Shown: one piece after another, positions 43,584 to 55,206 of the stretch
Layout: the number at the start of each line of letters is the position of its first letter
Numbering within the stretch: the first letter of the stretch is position 1
Assembly: GCA_021521415.1 (NCBI GenBank)
Contig: JAIQDT010000001.1
Location: forward strand, 4,712,001 to 4,776,000
Source: Bidens hawaiensis
Lineage: Eukaryota > Streptophyta > Magnoliopsida > Asterales > Asteraceae
Length of the DNA: 64,000 nt
Reading direction: 5' to 3'
The notes under the pieces: model-generated
Database searches by the model: none
What the model was told of the DNA's origin: nothing
What the model saw: only the letters and a program-made list of their open reading frames with translations
Program-made: the position numbers and the translations under genes

Positions 43584-45249
43584 TGTAACACCCTTAAATT
43601 TTTGATCGTCTTTGAGCAAGTGTAAAGTTTGTACATTTTCAGGAATCAATTTATTTCTTTTCATTTTCTAAGTTGAGGGGCCTTGTGCTAGTTCTTAGAG
43701 GTGAGATTATTTAACTTTGGGAACAAGATATCATCCTTTGAAAGTTGGGGGACTAATTGTGAAAGATCATAAATTTATATTGTTGGCTGCCTCCTCCCTA
43801 ATACCGATCGAAACTTTGCAGGCCCCCACCTCCTCGTTTTTCTTCTGCTCCAACTTATTCAAGGATTAATTCAACTTATCCCAGGTTAGTATGGTGGTTT
43901 AGAATATCCTTTTCATCCGTAATTTGTCCCTATTTCTCCATAATCGATCATATGTCTTGTTTAGGTTTAAACCAAAGGTTGACCTAGTACAATTCCAGGC
44001 TTGTATTATGTGTTTGGATCGTTCCTTTGTCTTTAATTGGTGGTATGGATGATTGGGGATGTTTGGATGAGGAAGGGTTCGATCAAAACAAGATTCCGGC
44101 AAAGGAGCCAAGAAAATCTGGCCACTGTTTGCGTCATCGGCAACAGTTCCTGCAGCAACAAGCAGCGGCTCTGGTTCAAGGTGCTAGTGCTCGGTGACTC
44201 AGTCGCGTGGATATATTAGTTGCTTGATTTCGAGTTCGTATGACCAAGTTATGAGCAAAACAACAAAGGCTTCGCATTCCAGCTGACGGTTCAGTTTCCG
44301 GTGGACTGTTTGGTTTTCCGGTGACGATGAAGGCATTTTCCAGTGATGAAAATAGGCCCAGATGGTGGGGTTTATTGAGACGAGTTCGTGGATATGTGAT
44401 TTTCTCGAATCAGAGTTCATTTGATGGTTTCGAGCTATTCGACTGTTAACGTGCAAAACAGAACGATCCAGTGGGCTGTTTTGTGTTCTGGAAGCTATGC
44501 AGGTTGTGGCAGCAGGCGTTAGTAATTTTCAAAGGTCCGGTCAATGGGTTGTTTCAGGTTCTGGAAGCTGTGCAGGCTGTGGCAATGTAACATCCTAAAT
44601 TTATATTAATAAATAAAAGAAATTATGTTTGTTTATTGTGTGTTAATATTTAATTAGAATTAAATATAAACAAGAGTATGGACTTGGATGGGGAAGATGG
44701 AATAAGGGATGAGATGGGGCTTAGGTCCATGGGCTTAAGATAGTATAAATACTCCCTTAAACCTCCCTAAAACCCTCATTCTTATCCATCGTATTCTCTA
44801 CACACTCAAAACAAACCGCGAGCTAGGAGAAGAGATCCAAGACCCAAACCAAGCTATATATTGTTAGATCTTGGATATAAGCAAGATATAAGATTGTAGT
44901 TCATAACCAAGCTAAATCGTAATCTAAAAACGAGTAAAGGTACGTTTTTTTATCTTTAAAGGTTATGTTTTTATGAACGGTTTGCCTAGAGACTTATAGT
45001 AGATCGGGTCTAGATAAATCATAAAGTTACAAACTTAATGTTTAAATGGACTTAACAAACTCGTGGTTATAAAAGGCTCATAAAAGAAACCCCTAGATCT
45101 AGCCTTTTGAACATTTTAAGCCATAAAGGTCCAAGCTTTATGGTTACACGAGTCAAGTTTTGGCCGAAAACGGTTAAGGAAACATTTATGGATTAATACC
45201 GAGCCATAATAGGGTGTTAAGACCATGAAACATAATAATAATAGTGATA

Positions 45250-45970
45250 AAAAGTCCACATGGTTTCAGCTCGTTCGAATACACGGGCAAGACTCGCACA
45301 CTGGATCATTCGATTACACTACTAAAATTCGCATACATATCAGCCCATTCGAATACATCATTTTATTCAATTACAATGATGTCATTCGCATACAATATTA
45401 TGACTCGAAAACATACACAAACTCGAATACAATGTATGTATTCGCATACATCTACAATTTAGAATCAATGTCCTTAATCGAATAAAATGAAAGATTCGGT
45501 TGCAATATATGACTCGATTACATGGGCATGCTCGAATACAAAAGTGGTATTCGATTACTCTGCCAATTTTGCATACAAAGGGATAGTTCGAATACAGCGT
45601 TAGTTCGAATACACGGTATGGTCGATTACATTGGTTCGATTACAATGTATACTCAAATACAATACATACAATTCGAATACAATGATTTATCAAATACACA
45701 GTATGATTCGAATACACTGAGGCTTGTCGACTAAATATTAAACTCGCATGCAAACACTGGTTCGAATACAAGGACAATTCGATTACACGAGTCGTTCGAA
45801 TACAATTGCTTATTTGAATGCATGGGATGACTCGAATGTAGATACCATGTATAGGTTCGATTATACCCTCATTCGAATACATTAAGTAATTTGATTACAA
45901 TTGAGGACCTAAATGCGTACAACATGTTCGAATACATGTTGGACTCACATACATAGGGTATATTCGAATA
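45250..45970 (+). repeat. Array of TTCGAATACA/TCGATTACA words
   Basis: Dozens of TTCGAATACA and TTCGATTACA words at irregular spacing, mostly in one orientation, in the same LTR zone as the GTATTCGAATAC array at 10990-11480. Confidence 0.8.
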
Positions 45971-46579
45971 TAAATTGAAATCTAAGTAAAATGTAATCTA
46001 ATTACTTATGAATACAAAAGAAAGGAAAGACAAAGAATACTAAAGTAATTGAATACCCAACATTTGAATATATTAGTATTTAAGGATAAAATATTCTAAA
46101 TAAATTGTATTCTAAAACAAGACCATTAGAATAGACCAGACTTAGCCATTTTGGCTAAAATATGAATAACGTGAATAGGACAAGTATTGATACATGTAAT
46201 TAATACACAGTCATCCGAGCTCAGTTAAGGAAAGGATTAACGATTAACAGAGAATGAAATAGGATTCAGGTGAGTTTCTAGCCCCCTCCTTGTTATGTTT
46301 TCAGGGCTGTGTGCATACTTGATGCGATAGTTAATACACTTACCTTAAATGGTAAGTGCATGCCATGTATGATTATATGTTATTACATTTGTCTGGAATG
46401 TGAATGAAAGCTTGTCGATACGTGAACGATCTTCGGATATTGCACGTATTGACAATGAAGGTATGTATATGAAAGATGAATGTGTATAATAGACATATGT
46501 ATGATATATAAGTATGTATGAATGGTTAAAGAAAGTATATGTATGTTACGAGTATGTATAGACAGTATGTATGAGTATG

Positions 46580-46780
46580 GAGGAAGTAAGGGATCAGACC
46601 CTAATAATATCTGAGATAGAGAAGAAAGGGATCAAACCCTAATAATATCTGAGATAGACAAGAAGAGGGATCAGACCCTAATGATATCTGAGATAGATAA
46701 AGAGAGGGATCAGACACTAATAAAATCTGATATAGAAAAATAAATAATCAGACCCTAACAATATCTGAAATAGAAAGAAC
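46580..46780 (+). repeat. Diverged minisatellite in nested LTR
   Basis: Five or so units around GGATCAGACCCTAATAATAT CTGAGATAGA with variable length. These are the complement of the 33-bp family at 7221 and others. Confidence 0.75.
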
Positions 46781-48443
46781 AGTAAGTAAATAGTAGAGAA
46801 GTAATAAAGTATGTATGAACTGAAAGTAATATGTAAAGTACTTAATGTGTATCTACGGATGCATAAATGAAGGTAAGCGTATGTATTGTATGATGTATGA
46901 TTAACTAGAACTCACTCAGCGTAGCTGACTTTTAGTATGCACGCAGGTGAGTAGAATGAGGCAGTTCGTTGATGAGGACACATGTCATGGAATTGAAGGC
47001 ACTGACATCTCAAGGAAATGTTATGATGTTTTAATGACTATGATTTGTTTTTAAATGACTATGAATGTTTGTTAAAGACAAGATTTGAATGTTATGTAAT
47101 ATATTATGGTTGAAGTTTTTATATTCCGCGAAAGTTTTAATTAACTCTGATATTTATAACTGTGTTTATGAATAAATCCAACGTCCAAAGTAGGGTACCA
47201 GTAATGGGGCCTTACAGGAAGCAGGCGTTAGTAATTTTCTAAGGTTCGGCACGTTGAGACGAGTTCGTGGATATGTGATTTGCTCGAATCGGAGTTCGTA
47301 TGGTCACATTATGACCATTTTAGTTTTTGTTCGCGTCGGTATTTTGGGATGTCGCGCATATGGGTTCGGAACGAGTTATACTTGAAGGTTATCTATACGA
47401 GAGCGAACGCGTCGGTTGTACAAATTGGGAACCTTGTGAAGGTTTAAATTAGGGATTTTGCTTCTATTTACTTGTAAGGCCTTTGCTTGTGAGTGCTCAC
47501 CTAGCGGTTCCCCAGCTCGTTGATTTTTTTTTTGTGATCCGTATCGGTGAGTTTCATGATGTCCCTTTTTAATGTTTACGTTTTGAGCTAGCATACACGT
47601 TTTATGACGGTTTTACCCTTTTGAAGCATTTGGATGATATTGCATAGTTTATGTTATTTTTATTATCTATGCTTGGAAGTTTGTATGATTTATGATTGTT
47701 TTATTTGTATGTGTGTGTTTGGCCACCACGAGGATATTTTTGTTAAGCCGTGACCGGGTCAAAGAGAAGAATAAAATTCCTTAATTCCCCTGTTAGGGGC
47801 TAAGGTGGATGTGTTCCGGGATAGGAAGACTGTCCTTGGGGCGAATGGATATTTAAAATCCCCTAACAGTTTATATGTCCTTGGGGTGAAGTTTATTCGG
47901 GTCCTTAACTTTGTGGTTTTTGACTTGAGAGGATGTGACCCGTGTTACATGCTTAACGGAGGAAAATTTATTTATTTATTTATTTATTTTTATGAAAGTC
48001 GTATGTTAAATAAATTGGCCGGTCTTTAATAGATTTTGATGATAAAAACATGAACTCACTCAGCTCAAGCTGACTTTGAGTGTATGTTAGAATGATTTCA
48101 GGTTGTGCGTGGATGTGATTACTGCTTGGAGGTTCTCAAGACTACCCGTGGTCCCGAGGCAGTTCTAGTAGATGCTCCTTATCGTGTTAATAAATAAGAA
48201 AATATTAATTTACATTTTTATGTCTTAAGGATGATGTTTTGTAAATTTTCCGCTGCAAGAATACTCTTTATTGAATTTTTAAATGATATGAAACCGGTTT
48301 ATCTTTTATATTTGAATTTGTTTGGAATGCTTACCAACTGCAGGACTCCCGAATTTCGGGGTCTTACAACAAGTCTCTTGAATGCTTTAAATTCTTCTTA
48401 CTTATTTGTTCCATATCAGTAACATATATGTTGTATATATATA

Positions 48444-49970
48444 TGGTGGCGGATCTAAAACAAAATTCCAGGGGTAACTTAATTATTTGTCTTAATCATA
48501 GATTCAAGTAAATAAGATAAAAAAAGGCGATAAAAAATAAAGTTAAACAACTACATAATAGATTATCTCCCCTCTTCAGCATTTGAAAGCTAGGAATCAA
48601 GTTATTACATCGGCTTCCGTTATTTTATTAAATGTTTCTCTTCCGATCGCATATACTAGAGCAGTGTTCAAATAATCATCATCCATTCAATTGCATAAAT
48701 CCGTCTTGATAAGCTTCAATTTAGAAAAACATCTTTCAACATTTGCGGTTACAACCAGTAAAATCAAAGCTAGTTTCAATATCCGAAAAACCAATGAAAA
48801 GAAGGATCTTTTCCGGTTTCCACCATTAGACGAGCAATGCCACATATTCCATAAAATTTTGAAAATATTTCATCTTGCTTTACAGAATGGTAAAAGAGCT
48901 TACGATCACCTAAAAAACACCCCTTAATTTGTACTAAAATCATTCAGATATACCTAGATAAAATGTCACTATGTTAGATATGTCAAACTTAGAAATCCGA
49001 TCACAAGGAGTAAAACCCAACATATTTTATAGCAACGGAGTTGTTACCTTATTGAATTGATTTCCAAATTCTCGAATTTGCATATCCAAAACCGTATTTA
49101 ATATCCCAACTTCAAAATGATGTTGATTAGCAATGAACATCAGTGGAAAATTGTGAAGTTGGCAATGATGGTGGCGATATGGAGCATTTGGAGATCTCGG
49201 AAAAAACTTTATATTCGAGAAGAGCCAATGAAGATCAAAATCAACCTCGACAAGATGAATGTGTTAAGTTTTTTGTGGATAAAAAATAGAGCGAAATGTT
49301 TGGAAATAGATTGGTCTAATTGGAAAGTTTAACTTGTAATCTTGCGTTAGGTTATATCCCAGCCCATGCTAGCTCCTTGATAGGAGAGGCTCGAGTTCGA
49401 TTGTTCTTAATGAAAGTTGTTAAAAAAAGTAATGATATTGTTCATGTTTCAAGGCTTACCATAAGTTTATGTCGTATCTAATGTCTTAATATTGTTTTTT
49501 ACGCAAAAAGAAGTAAGTTTTTCCAACATTGCAGCAAACCCGTTTTGTCTTAAATCACTTATCATTCAATGTTCCTTTTGCTCTGTTTATCAACTTAGCC
49601 ATTTCTAAGAAGTCTTGACTTTTTTTAAGATGTTTTGACAGAGTATTTGTGTGGCCTTTGAATATAGGTGACGAAGACTGAAGCGTGAGGTATTGATGCT
49701 GGATTGCCTGTGTAATTATTTATATATATTAGTATTTTATGTTTTTGGAATTTTAGTTTATTTTAACTTGTGTGGGCTTTTAACTAATGGGTGGGCTTTA
49801 ACTTAATTTGGGTTATAAATCAAAAGTTTGAGTTGAGGGGTTGGGCCTTTTAAAATATTTGAGGGGTAACCTAATTTTCGTTTAGGTGGAACCCGATATA
49901 TAAAACGACTATTTATAAAAAACAAACAACACTATGGAATGGAAGTTGAGGTGTAACCCCTGCCTTAAGA
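48444..49970 (-). pseudogene. Dead hAT transposon with C-terminal transposase remnant
   Basis: The left end GGTGGCGGATCT at 48445 resembles a hAT terminus. On the minus strand, 48545-48780 reads LALILLVVTANVERCFSKLK then LIKTDLCN, a stop, MDDDYLNTALVYAI: the hAT C-terminal dimerisation region with at least three in-frame stops. Further right, FKTNGFAAMLEKLTSFCVKN (about 49500-49570) is the usual upstream transposase segment. A LINE tail interrupts it at about 49117-49427. The right end is not defined. Long dead. Confidence 0.7.
49117..49427 (+). mobile_element. 5'-truncated LINE tail (ORF2 C-terminus plus 3' UTR and A-tail)
   Basis: The + frame reads VAIWSIWRSRKKLYIRE and VLSFLWIKNRAKCLEIDWSN, the C-terminal end of plant LINE-1-type ORF2, then stops at 49332. 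It is followed by a short 3' UTR with CCATGCTAGCTCCTTGATAG and ends TTAAAAAAAG. AATGATGTTG before it and AATGATATTG after it look like a 10-bp duplication with one mismatch. Confidence 0.7.
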
Positions 49971-50049
49971 ACTATGGAATGGAAGTTGTGTGTGATATGT
50001 ATGAATATTGGAAGTGGTTATATAAGACAGTGAGAGGGTGACTATAAAA

Positions 50050-51010
50050 ACTAGAGTTGCACAAAAAAACCCGAACCTGGAACCAGCCTCAAAAGAATCT
50101 AGAAACGGTTTTTATATACCGGGGTTATAATACCCAAACCCGTACCCGACCCTACTCATAGGGTACAGATAGGGTATGTATTTCGTACTAAAACCTGAAC
50201 CCGACCCAATTTGTACCAGGTCATACACTGATACCTAAAAACCCGAACGAGTTCGATACCCGGAACCGGGTTTTTCCAATACCTGAAACTGGGTATTTCA
50301 AATATCTGATCTATACAAAAAAAATACCTTAAATTTACCCCAAAAAACCCCCGAAAATAGGGTTTTCTTCACTACCCAAAAATAGGGTATTCAAATACCC
50401 GATTTTAGAATACATGGTCAATGTTTTAAAAACCGGTATTTTACTTGTACCGGATTTGGCTAAAAAATGGTACAACCGGTTGAAGCGGGCTATACCGTGA
50501 GGTTCAACCAGTTGAATAGTTTACCCTATAATTTTCTATAAATGTAACTTTAACTCCAAAAATGACCTAAAAATAAATGATTCTATAATTAAAATTAATC
50601 CAAAAGTTAATCTATATTAAAAAAATAATACAAAAGCACTCAGTTGTTCATAAATAGTCCTAAAGTTTACACGTTTGAATGCTAATTGTTGAGTTAAAAG
50701 TAATTTTAGAAAAATATGAGCCATAAATATCAAAATTTTCTCGTACTTAAAACCGGTTTGCCGGTAAAAACCGGTATTTTAGGAAAAAACCGCCGGCAAA
50801 ATCCGGTTTAAACCGGTTCAACCGGCCGGTTTGAACCGGTTTTTAAAACACTAGATGGTTCTAAACCTGACCCGAACCCGACACATAGGGTATGGTTTTT
50901 AGAGACATTATCCGGACCCGGACCCGAACCCAACCCGAGTATTACCAATACCTGATTTTTCAATACCAGTCATACTCGAAGACGGTTCCATACCGACCAT
51001 CAGATCCCAT
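50050..51010. mobile_element. Degenerate ACCCGAAC-rich repeat with a nested MITE
   Basis: Words such as ACCCGAACC and GGGTATT recur on both strands, in the manner of a decayed MITE. Ends are not clear. The nested MITE is listed separately. Confidence 0.35.
50422..50850. mobile_element. MITE with TGTTTTAAAAACCGGT termini
   Basis: TGTTTTAAAAACCGGT at the left and ACCGGTTTTTAAAACA at the right are inverted repeats. The interior is rich in AACCGG/CCGGTT. No coding sequence. A duplication at the edges is not clear. Confidence 0.65.
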
Positions 51011-52930
51011 GAAACACAGTCCATGGTCACTAACAATGACATTACTAGCAACATAAGATCTTAAAGAAACATGTCAGAAATTGAACAACATGATTCTTAT
51101 TGAGTAAAAGATTTAGAACCTAATGATTCGTACAATTCATAAACTAGAAGATGAAATATATAGGGATGAACCCTAGAACAACAAAGAAGATGAACGACTA
51201 TTGTAACTTTTTTGTGTTAATTCAAAAGACTCCAGCAACTACTGCTTCCAATGTATAGCATGAGCAGGATCATAAAATTTCAAGAAGGAGAGAGCCATTA
51301 GAGGCAAACCAGGAGATTAGAACAAAATACAGTGAAACCACTCGCGAAAGCCAGCAGGAACATGGCCAGGGTCTTCTGGAAGAGTTGTTGGGCCGTTGGT
51401 TAGAGAACATGGGCCAAATCTTGAACATGCACTTCAAGTAGCCCATATGAACATAAGAGTTCTTTGGTAAGCCTTTTAGTAACCATAAGCCCAAAACTTG
51501 AGAGAAGAAGCCCAATATGCAAAAACAATAAAAGTAAGAAAACATTAGAACTAAAACATTGAAATTAATATATATTTTTAACAAAACATCTCTTCATGAC
51601 TTGTTCGACACATTCTCCAATCACAAGAAACTAATATTGTATAAGTATAATCGGCAATAGAAGGATTTGTTTAATAAAAATGCGACATCAAAAAGGGTGT
51701 TGCATGGTTGATCTTGGAGGGTGGTTTGTAGATTATCTAAAGTTTTTGGATCAAAGTGAATTATTTGATGCCTTCGCTCCTTTATTTAATATTTTATTTA
51801 TGTTGAATTAGAAGCAGGTGTTTAGGTTTCTTAGCTTATGCCCTTCTGTTCGTTAAAGTTGTTGCATATTTTGCATTAGAAGGTGTTTAGCTAATATGAG
51901 CAATGATTATTTGTTTTTCACGGTATTAAATTGTACCATTTTTTGTTTTATTATTAATGAAAAGAGTCGTTCAGAATTCTACAATTTTGGGTTCGTGTTC
52001 TTGGTTCACTTGTTTAATATTTAACACTGTTGCCTTGTTATTTGACACTTTCTCTAATATGTTTAAAGGTAATGATGGAGCAGTTAAGATCAAGAAAGTA
52101 CTAATCTTGACAAATGGATCAGATGGCAAAAATTCAGAATCGAAGTCTTACTGAAATAGTCAAATCCTTGGCACTTTTACAAAACAATTCGATGTTTGGT
52201 TCGCAATGAAATCCTTTCTTAAGCTATACTCTACCAGGAAATCAAAGAACCAAGATTATTAGAAGCTCACAGATGGTGCGTCTAGCAGAAAAGACGATGA
52301 AAAGTCAGAAATAGCGTCAAATGTCACAAACTGGGACCTTATATCTCTGACGTCAAGTCGAATATGAATGATGCTAAGTATTATAGAAAGAAATACGAAG
52401 ACGTCAAGAAGAGGGAAAAAGCCTTCATGACCGCAATAGAAGTCTTGGTTTTATAACATAATAGTCTAGTCATTTTGATGAATCCCTAATTAGCTAACTG
52501 TATAATAATTCATCTAAGTTGAGGTATGAATGAATAAAATCAAGGATTTGATTGTCCATATTTTTATATTTTTGTGTTTCCTTTTCATTCTTGATTCTTA
52601 ATTTTTTATTATCAATATATAAATTATGAAATAATAAAGTCAACCGATGATGGAAGCAGTTGAGCAGTCTGTCGAGGCATGCTAATATGCGAATCTCAGT
52701 TGTAACATAAAATGATAAATATTAGTTGGCTGACAACACCAAATTATTATATATACATATTATTGATATTTCATCCGCTCACTCCACTAATTAATGTGCT
52801 GACCTTATAATAAAAGAAACTAGTAATAGTACACACCGTAATGAGACGTGGATCACTTGTTGACTACGTGTTTAATGGTGGTTTCAGTTTGACAAAATTA
52901 CTTTGAGATGATATAACCTCCTTCATTTTT
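51011..52930. other. Unassigned DNA, no convincing gene
   Basis: Open stretches at 51270-51584 (-) and 51957-52154 (+) show no recognisable domain. Another minus frame near 51330-51420 (LPEDPGHVPAGFREWF) reads somewhat like protein but is short and interrupted. Confidence 0.35.
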
Positions 52931-53058
52931 ATTTTTTTCTAGTTATACTATATATTATATATTAAAGGAAGTGAACTGCTACAGTAATTGGGGCATTTTT
53001 GTAATTCCTTTGTTTTTTAAGGCTTCTTTTGAGTGATTATATAGTATAATAATAATAA

Positions 53059-55206
53059 CAAGTAAACTTACCCGCACGTTGCTGCGGGACACGTTGGAGT
53101 CTGTACGTATCATTTTAGTTTGTTACGTTATTGTAAATGATTTGGTACCTATGGCTATGTATATGACGTACACCCACCTTAATTCAACTGATACAATACC
53201 AAGTCAGTTAACCTTTTACTACAAAATCAATATTGCTGAAACAAATAACAAATTCGCTAACTAAAGTAATCACTACTAATTTAAGAACAACTTTGACTTG
53301 ATACATAATTATCAGTTTGCCCTTTGTAACAAAGGCTTTGTTATTAATCCTTTAGACTCACTCAGATCTCAATTTAAGAAGCTAAGCTAGATCGAATTCA
53401 GACTTTAACACTAAACTTCAAGTTATACTGTATATATGTGAAACCTTGAACGCAATGTAATACGGAACTTCAATCAATCCTCAAAGTTAACTTTATTCAC
53501 CGGAAACCTGTCAATTTCAAGAAATGCATGGAAAATCTAATCAGTAAAAAAAAAAAACTAATGTAAAATGTAGCCTTAAGAAGTCGCTGTATAAAAACAA
53601 ATGACCAATTGGACTGAAATTAGTTAACTGCTACTGCATTTGATGCACAACAAACTAATGTGAAATGTAGCTTTCTCAAGACTAAATAGTTACCGTCTTT
53701 GTTGTTACTCAATATCAACAAACAAAGCTTGTGCTAATAGTGAATTGAACATAGTTATACGCGAAAAGCCAGTTTGACTATATTTTGTGGATCAAATGTG
53801 TAATTTTCAAATTGAAAAATAAAATTCATATCTTTAGAAGTATATTATGATACTTTTATGAATATTACTTTTATGAATATAAGAACCTATAACTGTAGAC
53901 ATGAACCTAACAGTAAGTTAGCCAAATGTAAACCAAAGTCAAACCAAATCCGATCGGTCGCTGTGAAGAGCGTCAGGCGTGGATGATTATATCGATTTCT
54001 CTAAAAAAATTGGTTAATTATCAGAACCTGAAACAACAGTGTTCCTAGAAGGGTCGTCTAGTTTTGGGGTTTGTAGGCAGCCACGTTCATAATTTCGTTA
54101 ACCTTCTCGGGACCCAAATCTGATTTCGTCAGAACGAAATTAGGGATTGGTAACTGGGTTTTCGTATTTCAGGTTCAAATCATAAGAGGATACCATGTTT
54201 GGCTAGATGTTGAAGATGTGTGGTGGAGAATTCATGTTTTCATGAATAGTATATTTAGTGAGAGGGGCAAATGATATATATATATATATATATATTAGGC
54301 TATGCGTAGCGGAGGGGTTACAACTGGTGGCGAATTGCGCTGTGTGGCGTCCAGTCAGCAAGGGGTAAGAATTTGTTTTTGGGATGTAATGGCGTAAGGG
54401 CTACAACTTGTAATATATATATATATATATATAACAAAATACATACATGCCGGCCCCACCAACCAAACAATTCGCCCCTTCTTCTAGCGACAACTTCTCC
54501 TGCCTGCGCCCCTTTTCGTCCAGAAATCGCCCAGGGGGCGGTGTTCGCGCCCCTTCTCGCCCCATTTCGCCCAAATTCGAGCCTCACTACACTCGGCCTT
54601 AAAGCAAACGTATGTGCTACAGTAAAGTATAGATCTTTGCAATTTTAGTCCCTTCATATTTAAATTGTTACAATTTAGCCTTCTCAAAGTTTAAACTATT
54701 TAAATTGATCCTTAGCATATTATTTTTTTAAACTTTGCTTACTTTGTAGTTTAACCCCCAAAGTTTTCATGATTTTAATTTGTGTCATAGCATATGTTTT
54801 TTCTTTTTCTTTTTTATTATTTATATATTTAAGTTATTGATCTTTTACGATGATTAACATATGAAATTCTTTCAATTTTCTTATATGTTGTGACAACATT
54901 TTTATCTTTTATTTATGTCACATTGTTAAACATATGTATAGTTGTAATAAAGTATATAAGTTTCATTGAAAACGAAGTTGATTCCAAACAAATATCTTTT
55001 TTCTATCGTAAGCTATATTTAAAGTTTCAGTACAACATCAATATTGTAATGAGCCGAACCGATACCGATCAAGTTCTTTTGGAATTTATATAAACTTTTT
55101 TTCGTTTAGTCGAAGTGATAGTCGTTATGATGTGTTTGTATATCCACGCTTAAAATATGGGTCAATTACTGAGTTTCCCGCGCAACGCGCGTGGGTAACT
55201 TACTAG
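53059..55206. mobile_element. Helitron material between two outward-facing 3' ends
   Basis: On the left, CTTACCCGCACGTTGCTGCG and GG form a perfect 6-bp hairpin next to a decayed terminus (CTTG for CTAG on the minus strand, 53059). On the right, TTTCCCGCGCAACGCGCGTG and GGTAACTTACTAG|T at 55206 is a plus-strand Helitron 3' end. Between them are (AT)n tracts at about 54273-54293 and 54413-54432, and GC-rich DNA at 54470-54600. No Rep/helicase coding sequence. Confidence 0.5.

Larger units (their letters stand above)
44586..47216 (+). repeat. Nested solo LTR, 2.63 kb, related to the 9074-12173 LTR
   Basis: Starts TGTAACATCCTAAATT and ends ATGGGGCCTTACA. Flanks are GGCAA (left) and GGAAG (right). 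The host sequence (GTGGCAGCAGGCGTTAG at 44506) shows the target was GGCAG, so each duplication copy has one change. It contains TATAAATA at 44744-44751, the TTCGAATAC array at 45250-45970, hairpin CACTTACC/GGTAAGTG at 46337-46358, the block with GATCTTCGGATATTGC near 46430 and a diverged minisatellite at 46580-46780. Confidence 0.85.
43584..48368 (+). repeat. Solo LTR (about 2.15 kb) interrupted by a nested solo LTR; TSD ACAAR
   Basis: Starts TGTAACACCCTTAAATTTTT and ends ATTTCGGGGTCTTACA. ACAAA (43579-43583) and ACAAG (48369-48373) flank it, four of five matching. The right part holds the segment with GCTAAGGTGGATGTGTTCCG and AACTCACTCAGCTCAAGCTG. TGTAACACCC and CGGGGTCTTACA ends are usual in plant Ty3/gypsy chromovirus LTRs (family knowledge). 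No internal domain. Confidence 0.75.

Noticed and set aside
52065..52460. Possible decayed Copia gag
   Set aside because: Fragments of Lys/Glu/Ser-rich frames only; no UBN2 pattern or zinc knuckle found.
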